Shown here in pieces: positions 49,050-59,972 of a DNA stretch of 64,000 nt. The notes under the pieces were generated by a model. That model searched no databases. It was not told where the DNA came from and saw only the letters and a list, made by a program, of their open reading frames with translations. Positions within the stretch are counted from its first letter, which is position 1. Every line of letters begins with the position of its first letter. The position numbers were made by a program, and so were the translations under genes. The stretch comes from Cryptomeria japonica (Eukaryota > Streptophyta > Pinopsida > Cupressales > Cupressaceae). The stretch covers positions 471,134,573 through 471,198,572 of the forward strand of contig NC_081409.1 in assembly GCF_030272615.1 (NCBI RefSeq), in the 5' to 3' direction.

Positions 49050-52000
49050 TTGTAGTGAATTATAATTAATGAGTATTATTAATTATATATTAATTGTCTT
49101 TATTAATTAATATATATTTTTTTAAATATATGTTAATTGCGGTTGAATTATGAATTTATAAATTAAGGTATATATAGTTAGAGATATATATACTAATTAT
49201 TAGTTTAGGTTTGTATATTTGTTTAAATATACGCAAGGAAATATTTTGGGTAATTTGGGAGATGTTTATCTATTTTTGGTTTCTTTAAATGTATATTTCC
49301 TTAATCTGAAGAGAGTAACTTGGTTCTGAAAAAAAATGAATTTTGAGAAATTGTTTTCGAACCAGTGTGAGAATGATGTTTTATTTTGATGAATAAATAT
49401 CATATTTTAATTGATTTATGTTTATTTATTTATATTCATGTGAATTTGGTTTGAAAACTCATGATGACATATTTATGTAGTTTTATGATGCGAATGAACT
49501 TTACTGAGTTAGAAACCATGAACGCCCTGTGCCTAGGCAAGGTAGACAAATTGCAATCAAACTTAGATTAATTAGAAAATTGGATCGATTTTAATGTTTA
49601 AATCAATATGGAAAAAGATTGTCTTTTATGGTTATTGCCTATGCGAGTTTAATTTTTGTATTCGCTTTTGCTTATGTAATGGCAAGCTTTGACTTGTTTG
49701 ATCGGACCATGTCGTATGGTTGATTTGGGTACCTTTTTCTGTCCTCGGTCTCGAGTTGACTGTTATTTTTTTGTGGTGTTGTATTGGTCATATCCTTTAT
49801 GTGGGTGTCAAATAATGATTCATGGTTGACCATAGTTGGTCAGGTCTCTGGTTAGAGTACCGTTAGTAAGTGTACCTCTTTTGAGTCGTGTTTGACTAAA
49901 TGTTGTTCCCTCCATTTTGAACTCTGTTTGCTTGACCATGTGTTTTCCTTGGTTGTTGAGTTCGTTTGAGTATAGTCTAGTGTCGTATGGGAAAGTGGCT
50001 TTCGATTGGGGGTCGTGCCCAAAGTGGCTGCTGGGTAACCCATCGAAAGTGTGCTTGTTTAAGATTATGATCTAGCTTAGTGTTGTCCACCTGAAGGACT
50101 AGTATGGTAAATATTGAATGCTTATTTTGTAGAAAATTGAATGATTATCACCATTCCTCTCTCTCTCTCTAGAAATTAAAATGATTAGGATATGTGTGCA
50201 ATTATCTGTGATTCGAGTTTTCTTGTTTGTGAGAGAAAGGGTGTGACTTCTTGAACCCTTGTGTGAACCCTATGACGTGTCTGTGTGTTTAGATGATAAA
50301 GGGGCTATGGGTTTAAAAGATCATTTGATTATTGGGAGAAAATTGTATGTGTACGTTTAAAGAATTCTCCATGTGTATTGTAGGAGTAACATAATTAAAT
50401 TCTATCTTAAGTGAGGTGCATTAATATGCGAATAGTTGAATTATGTGAAACTTCTTGGTTTGTAGAAGAAGTATTAAAGGGAGCATGTTATTGTAGCTCC
50501 GAGAGAGTATTAATGTGTTCCCCGAAAGATTGTTTTATGTGTTGCATTAGATCAGTTTGATTGAGGATCTATTTTAGCAAATGCTCCATTGAACTTGCTT
50601 TTGGATATGTGTAATTACATTATTATGTTTAGAAAGTACAAATGAAAAGCTTGTTTGATGTGCATGCATTAATATGTTATATTTGGGTGATAGCTCCTCG
50701 CTTACCTTTTTATCGTAAATTGATTTTCAATAATAGGTTGCAAATTATGATACGTTTTGTATTGAATTAAGAGTCGTGAGTGTTCACTTGAGGTCTTGCA
50801 TTATCGAAAGATTGCCTGTTTTGATCTTTGTTTTGTTTGGAAAACTAGAACCTCCTGTTGCAACCATAATAATTGGAGATGTCATGTAGTCCAATTGGCA
50901 TTCTTCTAAAAATGGTAGTGAAATGGAAACAGTGCCATTAAAATGATAGGCTTATAGTGAGAAATTTGATATTATAGTGTGATTTTGTTGATCTTGTGTC
51001 TTTGTAGGAAATAGTTTGGTTATCAAACTCTCTTTCCCTTCTCTTTGCCTAATCATAAGATTTTTAGAAATGCTACGAAGAATGCATTGATTTAAATAGA
51101 ATGTTTATAAAACATGTGAAATTATATGTTTGCTTTTGGGCTTCTTATGGAAAGATGGAAGTCTTAAGCTTCAAAAAGAAATTTGCATAGTTAGTAATGT
51201 GGTTATGAATGCTTAATAGAATTCAAGAAAGATATGGGAATGATGATATTTCCTTATGTAATTGTAAATTGTTAATAATTTCAGTACCTGTTTCTAGAAT
51301 AAGCTTGATTCAGTTATTCATGTGGGGAGCATAATTAAAATCTTCCTTGAATAGATGTTAGCGTACTGAAAAGTACTCCGTAAATGTGACTAAACCAATA
51401 CTGGTGTATTCGTGTGTATTGTAAGAAACCAATACTTATTATATGTGCCCATGGATTGGTGAAGTAATCAACCATGGAGGATATGTTGCTTATGAGTATG
51501 GGAAACCATACTGTTTATGTGATGTTGCTTATTTGTTTCCCTACTAAGTACCAAACCTCAGGTTATGGGTAACGCAGTATGTTAAGCGGTAGTATTCGAA
51601 GTAACCATTCCTTGAATAGTATGGATTCGCGTACGAGTAATGTCGGCACGAAGCGACTTTAGCTTCTCTACTTCGAGGAATGATATAGTTGTACTATTAA
51701 ACTGTATCAAAAGTGTACTCAATACTTTCCCTTTTGATGAATCTATTTATAGGTTTATATGTGACAGCCTATTCCTCTCCTTTATTTGAGCATATTGATG
51801 GTGATTCTTGTGTATAGTGATGGTGTAATTTGGAGGATCCTTTGCCTTGTCTTCATGAAAGGTAGGTTTATCCACATGAGCTGCCAGTTAGTACATGTTG
51901 GTGGGCATGTGGGTGGACCCTAGTCATGTATACCTCTGGCTACGACGAGTATCCTTCTAGATACGTCCCAATGCGAGACGTGACCTGCGCGTGCTTGTTT

Positions 52001-52348
52001 CCGTGAGGTACACTACCATGCGGGATACGTCCATTGCTTGTCTTCTTCACTTGGAGTATTGCCATGCTGCGTGATGATGTGATGCAGGGTGATGTTGAGG
52101 TGCACACCGCCATGCCATGTGGGTAGTGTGACTATGTCACACCACATGATGAGCTACTGCAATAGCTAGTCAGTTGTTCCTTCCTTCCTCGTTGGTGGCT
52201 AGATGCTAGTCACATAGTGATGTTATGTGTAGTTGTGATATTTTTATTATTTCTTTGGGGATCAGCAATTTATTTTACTTTGACTTTGAAGGTTTAGCCA
52301 CGAGCTTGTGATCTTTTGCATATTTGATTTGGTGTTGCAAATTCCAGA
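47107..52348 (+). repeat. Family E gypsy LTR, plus-strand copy (chimeric)
   Basis: This starts TGTAGTACCCCTACCC after a polypurine tract. Up to 50050 it matches the minus copy closely (about 95% by eye). From 50051 to 52348 it is different, with no GGGGCATTACA end, although short LTR-like words recur near 51850-51920. It may be a recombinant or subfamily LTR joined to the 703-bp repeat. No real gene is seen; 49852-50043 mirrors 37618-37809 and is LTR sequence. Confidence 0.75.
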
Positions 52349-53051
52349 TTATTTTCTTGCCTTACTATTGGAATTGATGATTTATTACCTTTATTCATCT
52401 GTACTTTGGTGGCTAAGCTAGTTTATCCTTATTGTTTTTGTATGTTGGTCTTGTATTGAAATGTGAAATTCTTCTCCAAGGACGTATGAGACAGACTTGG
52501 TAGAGTGTGTACGAGGAAGTGGAAATAAGGAACCTTGAGGATGGGGGTATGTGAGGCTGTGATGCAGCTAGGATCCACTACCTACCTATGTGTGGTGACT
52601 ATCTCTTGGAGGCTAACCACCTTGCTCAACAAGGGATATTCACAAAGGTCTTGTATGGAAGGTAGCACCGCTATGGTGTGCCTAGCACCATCGAGCCTTG
52701 AGTGAGATATTGGATATTTATGATCATATTGTTGTTCTGAGATTAGGCATAGAGATGTTGATCGTGCATGTTATCTTTGATCGAGCATTAGACATGCTCA
52801 CATGTGGCCTTTTGAGTTATGCATTCCAGTTATGTGGATGGTTATTATTTGTATCATGGAGTAAATTGTGTTAACTTGTCACTATGTTATGGGACATAGT
52901 CTTTGGAAAGGTTTTCTTATGCCTGGCAAGTGTAAACAATTGAGTTATTTACATTGCTCTTATTTCATGAAAGTTAATTTGGTTGTAGAAATTGATATTT
53001 GAAGCTAGTTCTATGTGATAAAGTTTTATGAAAAATATGGATTGGTAAAAG
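52349..53051 (+). repeat. 703-bp direct repeat, copy 2
   Basis: Collinear with 46048-46750, with a few substitutions. It is followed directly by the right part of an element A LTR. Confidence 0.85.
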
Positions 53052-53513
53052 TTGTTCAAAAGCAACTATTTTTGTACTATATGTATATGCAAAAATTCTA
53101 TGGATGTGAATTTTGTTATGCAAATTAAGTACAATGAATGTATAAGACAATTTTGTGCACTTCAAAGGAACTGTAACCCAAACATATGTAAGATGCTATT
53201 CTAATATTTTAAATTTTTCATACTCCATAATTTGACAGTGAGCCTTTTCGTATTTGGGCAGTGAGCCCAAACCAGAAGTGAGCCACCCTATTGTCCAACA
53301 TAACTGATTACATATTGCACCATTCCTGAGAGAACACTCTCTCTGTGGTTTTTCCCATATTGGGTTTTCGACGTATAAATTTAGTGTTATGTGTTGTGAG
53401 TTAATTTTCTTTGTTGATTTTAAGCTATGTTGTGATTGGTTAGTTAGAAGTTTTAATAAGTTCAAAGGAATACTAATTCACCCCTCCCCTCTCAGTATTC
53501 CAGATATTCAACA
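53052..53513 (+). repeat. Right end of element A LTR (plus orientation)
   Basis: The last 462 bp of an LTR, ending ATTCACCCCTCCCCTCTC and then GATATTCAACA. The AGGGA TSD follows at 53514. It matches the minus-strand tip at 45994-46047. Confidence 0.8.
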
Positions 53514-54509
53514 AGGGATCTTATCTATTGTAGCTACCCTTTCAGGATCAATCCTCACTCCATCTTTAGACACAATATTCCCTAATAGTCTTCTTTTTGT
53601 AACATCAAAGTGACACTTCTTTGGTTTCAATGAAACTCCAAATTAAGTGCTTTTAGGAATTTTTTTTTTAGATGGGATAAATGATCCTCTAATTTCTTTG
53701 AATAAGTAGTGAGATCATCTTGATACACCACCATAATTATATTTATTAGATCAGAAAATGCCACATCCTTAGCCCTTTGAAAGGTGGCTCCAACATTTGT
53801 TAATCCAAATGGCATCCTAACATAAACATAAGTCCCCCAAGGAGGGGTGAATATTCTTTTATAATATTGTGATTCTTTAACCTTGACCTAGTTATATCAT
53901 AAAAAGCCATTCATTATAGATAAAAGCTGACACCCAATAACTCTTTGTAGCAAAGTATTCTATTTGGTGATGGATAATTATCTTCCAGTGGTGAAATGAT
54001 CAAATTTCCAAAATCAATGCATAATCTTATATCCCCATTTTTATTTCTTACTAGTACCAATTTGGAAACCCAAGTAGAATGTCTTATGGGTTTAATTATT
54101 CCACCATCCTTAAGTTTCATTAATTCTTCTTGCATTTTTTGTGCCAAAGTTGGATTTATGGGTCTTTGATTTTGTGTGAAAGATTCTACATCTAGTTTGA
54201 GTGGGATTTCAAGCTGAAAAAGATCTTCCCTATAGTATTTTAGATCATCATAAGACTAGGAAAACACATGTCTATGTTTCCTTAGTAGATTTATCAATGC
54301 TTACCTTATCTTAGGAGTAATCCTTTTCCTAATATATACTTTTTTGGGGGCATATTTTGTTCCCAAATTGATCTCCTCCAAATCTTTTACTTTTACTAAT
54401 GTTTTTTTTATTGCAAAATCATTCCCATCAAAAACATTTTTTAAGGACACCAACCAACCCTCTAGGAATTTTATTTGTTTTCAACTACACTAATTCTTTC
54501 CCAAAATAT
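53514..54509 (-). pseudogene. Ty3/gypsy reverse transcriptase (G0, right part)
   Basis: On minus, from right to left, it reads QEELMKLKDGGIIKPIRHST, then LVRNKNGDIRLCIDF, MPFGLTNVGATFQRA and the box VVYQDDLTTYSK (about 53627-53815). It ends VSKDGVRIDPERVATIDKIP at the A junction and continues at 2855. Frameshifts lie between 53815 and 53914. The box (YQDD) is intact but the enzyme is not. Upstream (above about 54180) the frame is poor and no primer site is reached before C2 cuts it. Confidence 0.85.
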
Positions 54510-55847
54510 TGTTATTGCTAGGATATGTTGTTGTCATTAATGTCAACATATTCCTGCGTTTTGGTGTTGCAGAGAAATGTTTTTAGGATCCGGTGATTGC
54601 AGTGAGTTGATCTGGTTGGTTTATCTATTTGCTATGCTAAATCAACTAGAGATACTTAATTTTTTATTGATACCATGATGCTATGTGATAATTTAATCAA
54701 GTTGAGGATTCTGGTATGGAGATTGGTTTTCAATGTATAGGTGTTTGATCCATTGTACTCCGGTATGATCATATCTTATGTTGAAAATTTGGGAGAGTGT
54801 TTGCGATGTTTGTGTGTATCTTCATTTCAAATAGTTCATGATTTGATGCTCTGTAAGCTATCTTTCTTGTTTGAGTTGCTGATGTTAAGTGTTCTTGAGT
54901 GTTAGCGTGTTGATCGATGAAGATTTTAATAAGTGGTGTTGGTGCAACTATTGCAGATGATTCTAACATGCTTGTTGGTGTTTCCTAATCATGTCCTATT
55001 TATTTTGATGGTACACACTGATCATTGAGTGTTTTCTTGATGATATTATGGGTTTGGTGATATTCTTCGTGTTATGCGGTACTTTTGGTGGTGTAACGTG
55101 TTGTGGTTGATCTTGGTGAGATTTCTGATGGTGGTACGCATTTGAGGAGTTAATTTAGGTCCATGCTATGTTGTTTATGATATTGTATTGGTCTGGTGGT
55201 TGATTTATATATCATGTGATATAATTTTGTAATTAGGTGTTTTTGGTTTGGCGAACCTTGTAGTCAAGGTTGATGATTTGTATAAATGGATGTAATATTT
55301 ATGTAATTGGTGGTTTGGTGAAGTGTTATTGTTGAGTCTATATTATTAGAGAGTGGTGTATGTGTGATCAAATGAATTCATCTTTTAGTCTGTTGTATTG
55401 AGTAGAGATTGGTGAAGGGCAGACATGTGAGCTTAACTAGAACTATCCTCAGGCATTAGGAGATGCTATTTTTGTAGTTCATCTTTGTTAGATTGTAGTT
55501 CGAATATCTTTATAAGGTTGTGAATCTTCCATGAGAGTTGTATCCTTCTGAGTCATTGTAATTTGAGTAGTGAGCTCTAGGCAGTGTGCCTCAATGCGTG
55601 TGCATTTCCTATTGTAATATTTATGCATACTACTACAAAGTATCATCTCATTGTGGGTAGGTTCCCACCATGGTTTTTCCCTTCATCGAGTTTTCCATGT
55701 CAAAATTTTTGGTTTTAGTGTTGTTGTTATTGCTGTTATCTTTCTTTTTGCCACAGTTGATCAAATTTGAGATTGTGCTTAAATTGTATAATCTGGTGAA
55801 AACTGATTCACCCCCCACTTAGTTTTCCTTCCTTGTTGTTGCCAACA
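54510..55847 (+). repeat. 5' LTR of C2
   Basis: This runs from TGTTATTGCTAGG to TTGTTGCCAACA, 1338 bp. The C-rich motif GATTCACCCCCCACTTAG lies near the end. Long stretches are TG-rich and non-coding. Confidence 0.8.
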
Positions 55848-55849
55848 AG

Positions 55850-55861
55850 TGGTATCAGAGA
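55850..55861 (+). promoter_or_regulatory. Primer-binding site, C2
   Basis: TGGTATCAGAGA lies two bases after the LTR and is complementary to initiator tRNA-Met apart from the last base. Confidence 0.8.
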
Positions 55862-55903
55862 TAGATCATTCGGAAGAAGCTTAATCACTTGAGGAGATCT
55901 AGG

Positions 55904-56333
55904 ATGGAAACCTATGTGTTCAAGAAGGAGAGTCCTAGATTTGATGGAAATAATTATACTATATGGAAGGATCAGATGGAAGTTCATTTGAAGTGTCTTG
56001 GAGAAGATTATTGGAAGATTACAAAGAATGTCTACAATGTTCCTCCGAATGGACCAATTACTGTTGATGAAATCAAGGAATCTGAACATAACATAAGAGC
56101 TAAGGAAGCATTACTGAGTGCCTTGACTGATTCAGAGATGACTAATGTGATGGGACTTCAGTCTGCACATGCAATATAGAAAAAGCTAGAGGTCTTGTGT
56201 GAAGGAGATGCACAAGTTAAAGTTGCTATGTTGCAGAGTTTGAAGGGAAAGTATGAGATATTGAAGATGGGAGAAGATGAGAACATAACTTCCTTTATGG
56301 ATAAATTGAATGAACTTGTTATGAACATCATAT
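55904..56333 (+). pseudogene. Copia gag, N-terminal part (C2)
   Basis: METYVFKKESPRFDGNNYTI starts at 55904, and the frame is open upstream to 55889. It is the DUF4219/UBN2-type copia gag, with FDGNNYTIWKDQMEVHLKC, LTDSEMTNVMGLQSAH and then FMDKLNELVMNII. A TAG at 56177 interrupts it. LTR D cuts it at 56334, before any knuckle. Gag would form the virus-like particle. Confidence 0.85.
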
Positions 56334-57714
56334 TGTTAGTCCCAACCGGTGCTGAGAGGGGAGGGGTGAATCGAAACTTGATCAAATTTTCACAATTAAA
56401 CTTTTAACTTAAATCTGCATTCATCTAATATCCAACAATATACTTAATCACTGAAGTAAAATATGCAAGCATGAAAAGTTGATAGTGACACCAAGAAGTT
56501 ATCTCATGGAAACCCAAATGGGAGAAAACCACAGTGTGAGTAGAAACGCACAAAATTTGTACTCTTCTGAAGTACACCTGGTGAGGAGCCATCCCTATTA
56601 GGAGATTACAAAGACACTATTAGGTGTCACCCAGTTAAGGGATTTTGTTCAAGGACGGTTAGTGACTTTACCTTGTTAAAGGTAGTCTGGTTAAAGGACT
56701 TAAGAACATCAATTAAGATGTCACCCAATTAAGGGATTTTACAAAAGGTACCTGTTAAAGTCCACCCGGTTAAGGGATTTATGTTGCAGTAGTTAGAAAG
56801 CAATAAATGGATGATCTGCTAAATTAGCTACTAATATCTTGATCAGATCTCAATATGCATCACACTCAATCCACACTAGTTGTGTCTTCTCTGCACACCA
56901 CCGGTTTTCTTCTTACACCTTCAACTCTTCACTCAGCTGGTTCTCTATCCTCCAGCTCTGCACTTTGGCGGTCCTCTATCTCTCGAATCTACACTTAGTT
57001 GGTCTACCTCAAACACACTCTACTCTGCTTAAACCTCTTAGCACTTCCTCTCTCTCTACTCTTCACTTTGGATTGCCTTCAACAAGATCTGCTTGTTGCA
57101 AATTTCATGATCAAAACTTTCTGAATGAACTCAAGAACACTTTATACATTTTCTGCCAACACTTTCAGATGTTCCTTCAATCAAAGCAATCATAGATTTC
57201 AGGAGATTTCAAATTCAAAATCTCCCACTCTTTCTCTGTGTGCCTTACAATAATTCTACCAAGTGTTCAATGAATTTTTCCACTACATCTTCCAAAGATA
57301 GTAAGTTCTGGGTCATGTTCAGTCAATTAAGTGCAGAGTAGAAAATCCATAGGTAATCATGCTTGACTGCATGATAACTGAAGTTGACCTTACCAACAAG
57401 CAATCTGGCATAGACACAAGCTCACCAACTCATCTTTTGCCACCACAACTGAATAACTGATCGCCACTTCAAAATTTATGGTGATCACCTATCTTCCTTC
57501 TGTCATACCGGTATACCACTACACTTCTATATTACTGGTTCATCCTTTGATTGCCAGTTTGTTGTGCTAGCAGCAAGTCTATTCCTCTATTTTCCAATCA
57601 GATTTCAGTTTGCATACAACTTCAAGTTTTCTTGCCCAAGTCACCTTTTGTGACTTCATCATCATCAGAGTGACCGATCTTCCTGGATGACAGACCAGTT
57701 GACTTAGTCTATCT
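56334..57714 (-). repeat. Family D LTR, minus strand
   Basis: On minus it ends ATTCACCCCTCCCCTCTC, then GGTTGGGACTAACA at 56334. It matches the solo LTR at 30335-31962. No primer site follows its end, so it is a 3' or solo LTR. Its 5' part lies right of the window because element B is inserted at 57715. Confidence 0.8.
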
Positions 57715-58485
57715 TGTTGGCAAATGCACACTCCAATGAGAAATTGTAGGTGATTGAAGGTATTGTCGTTGATGGCAGCCTTACAATCATGTGATACCGG
57801 CAGGCTGACACAGGCACCGACACCGGTAGACTCTACACCGGCACCAAAAAGAAGATTACCGACACCATGGCCAACAAGAATTTTGTATAAATATATTTTG
57901 TAATTAATTGTAAAATATTTTGTAAGCCAACATGGTGGATTGTAATATGACTCATATATGTATGAGATCATTGTATATCATTTAGGAAGTGAAGTATAAA
58001 AGGAATATGGCAGACCTAATGTGTGAACTATTAGGATAAGGGTTTATGTATGTTGCAGAGCTTAAACCGGTATTGAATCTAGCATAGGAGATGCTGATCT
58101 AAAGTAGTACAAGACATTAGATTTGTATAATCCAATTTTTTAAGTCAGTGTGACTTCTTTTGTAACTGAGTAGTGAGCTCTAGGCACTTGGCCTTCCTGC
58201 ATGTGCAGGCCCCTATTGTAAACAATAATATTCCCTTATTGGCCAGTAAGTGAATATTATGGGTCACAAATCCCACCGAGGTTTTTCCCACACCGGGTTT
58301 CCTCATTAAAATATTGTGTTATGGTGTGCTTTTCATGTTGTGGTTGTTGTTCTTATTTGCTACATTATTTCTGGTTTACCAGTACATAGTTTTAATATGA
58401 TTTTCATGTTATAAGTTAAGAAAATTATCCAATCGGTCAGATACTGATTCACCCCCCCCTCTCAGTATCTTTGGGAATCCTAACA
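57715..58485 (+). repeat. 5' LTR of element B
   Basis: This runs from TGTTGGCAAATGCAC to AATCCTAACA, 771 bp. TATAAAAGG at 57995-58003 is a likely TATA box and is conserved at 63934-63942. ATTCACCCCCCCCTCTCAG lies near the end. Confidence 0.9.
57995..58003 (+). promoter_or_regulatory. TATA box in B LTR
   Basis: TATAAAAGG is identical in both LTRs and is placed where U3 would drive transcription of the element. Confidence 0.55.
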
Positions 58486-58487
58486 AT

Positions 58488-58499
58488 TGGTATCAGAGC
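58488..58499 (+). promoter_or_regulatory. Primer-binding site, element B
   Basis: TGGTATCAGAGC lies two bases after the LTR and is complementary to initiator tRNA-Met. Confidence 0.9.
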
Positions 58500-59640
58500 T
58501 TGGTCCTCTATTTTCAAAAGCCTAATAGCTTGAGGAAGATCTTGACACCGGTAGAGATTGAAATTTTGAGAAAGCAATTGGAAACAACTCTTTCAGACTA
58601 TGATGCAGAAAAGGTGAAGAATATCAAACTCAAAGATGATCTAAAGGCTTCTCAGGATATTATTCATGGACTTCAAGAAAATTTCACTATAGCAAGGAAT
58701 AAAAGAAGAGAACTTTGTGAAAAGATACAGAATGGTGAAGATGAAAAGGAAACTCTTAATGATTTGGTAAACAAATTGAGACAAGAGAACAATACAATGA
58801 AGAATGAGATGCAAGATATGACTATGAGATTTTGTAAAGAAATTGAAATACAAAGAAGAATGAAGATGATTTGGTTAGAAGACTAAATGATGCTGGAAAT
58901 GAAAACACAAGACTTAGTCATGAAAATGATATGTTAAAGATAGATTTGATGCATACACAAAATGACAGAACTGAACTCATGAGACAAAAAGGAATCTTGG
59001 AGAATGAACTGACTATTGCAAATCAACACAAGGAGAAATTCAAGAAAAGTTCAGAAGAACTTGTTGACATGCTGAAGAATTAGAAACCTAATGGTGATAC
59101 AAATGGCCTTGGCTTTGAAGTTGGTGAAAGCTTCGGTACTGCAAACAAACATGATCATAGCAAAATGGTAAGACAACCTAATGCTTACAAATTTAATGGG
59201 AAATGCTTTAACTATAACAAGTATGGTCATAGAGAAAATCAGTGTAGATCTAGAAATTATCAAAACACTAATACACCCACCGGTCAATGTTCTAAATGCA
59301 ACAAAACTGGTCATAATTCAAAAAATTGTAGAATGATTGTAAGATGTTATGTCTGTGGAAGATTTGGACACCTATCTAATCAATGCAGAAAACATACTGG
59401 CATAGGATATGGAAAAGCTATTTAGAAAAACAATGTGACTTGTTATGCTTGTAACTAGATTGGACATATTGCAAAATTTTGTAGAAGTAAGGCATCACCG
59501 ACAAATAACAAAGGTCCTAGCCTGAAGGGTAAAGAAAAGGTTGAAAAGGTAAAGCAAGAATTCTCAAAATAATGGATAAGAAAGTCAAAACAGAATGTTG
59601 ATGGGAATACTTCTCCATCACCAGAATAGAGTAACACTCC
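58500..59640 (+). pseudogene. Coiled-coil / four-zinc-knuckle protein of element B
   Basis: The frame is open straight from the primer site; the first usable start is uncertain. A long charged segment with heptad character (58560-59083, for example DLVNKLRQENNTMKNEMQDM) is broken by a frameshift near 58875 and a TAG at 59081. Four knuckles follow: CFNYNKYGHRENQC (59204-59245, second Cys is Tyr), CSKCNKTGHNSKNC, CYVCGRFGHLSNQC and CYACN-stop-IGHIAKFC (59441-59482). A basic tail ends near 59640. No UBN2-type gag domain precedes the coiled coil, unlike C1 and C2. Probable role is RNA binding and packaging. Element A has the same layout. Confidence 0.8.
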
Positions 59641-59649
59641 ACTGGTAGG

Positions 59650-59972
59650 AGACTCTTCATCTAACTAAAGGAAAATCCTTTGAGGGTTTGGCAACTAATT
59701 GAAAAACATGCTATTATACCCTCGATTGATCGTGAGAAGTTGAATTACTTCTTTATTGGTAGATAAGTTAAGTTTTGACTTAACCAGTAAGCATTAAATG
59801 CGGCAGTTGGAGAAAATAACATTATAAAGCAAGTGTTTTGGCTCCTTTTTTATTCACCGAGCATTCAAATCTTTGAGAGCACAAAAATTCCCAAGCAAAG
59901 GCATCCTTAGCGAAAAAGAGAAGTAGTTCATCCAAGCACTCATCCCTAAGGAAGATTGAGGTATTTATAAAC
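59650..59972 (+). promoter_or_regulatory. Spacer before B ORF2 with promoter-like sequence
   Basis: No coding match. TTATAAAG near 59822 lies about 150 bp before the ORF2 ATG and is followed by a leader-like stretch without an ATG after about 59830. It could be a separate promoter and 5' leader for ORF2. This is inference from composition only. Confidence 0.35.

Larger units (their letters stand above)
54510..56333 (+). mobile_element. Ty1/copia element C2, 5' part
   Basis: A 5' LTR (54510-55847), a primer site and the start of gag are present. Insertion of LTR D at 56334 cuts it and the rest lies beyond the window. The left flank AATAT (54505-54509) would be its TSD. Confidence 0.8.

Noticed and set aside
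37611-50050. DNA transposon with terminal inverted repeats
   Set aside because: The arms contain a polypurine tract and LTR starts, have no transposase between them and no outer target duplication.
46048-53051. 703-bp repeats as LTRs of one element
   Set aside because: They lack TG...CA ends, a primer site and a target duplication.
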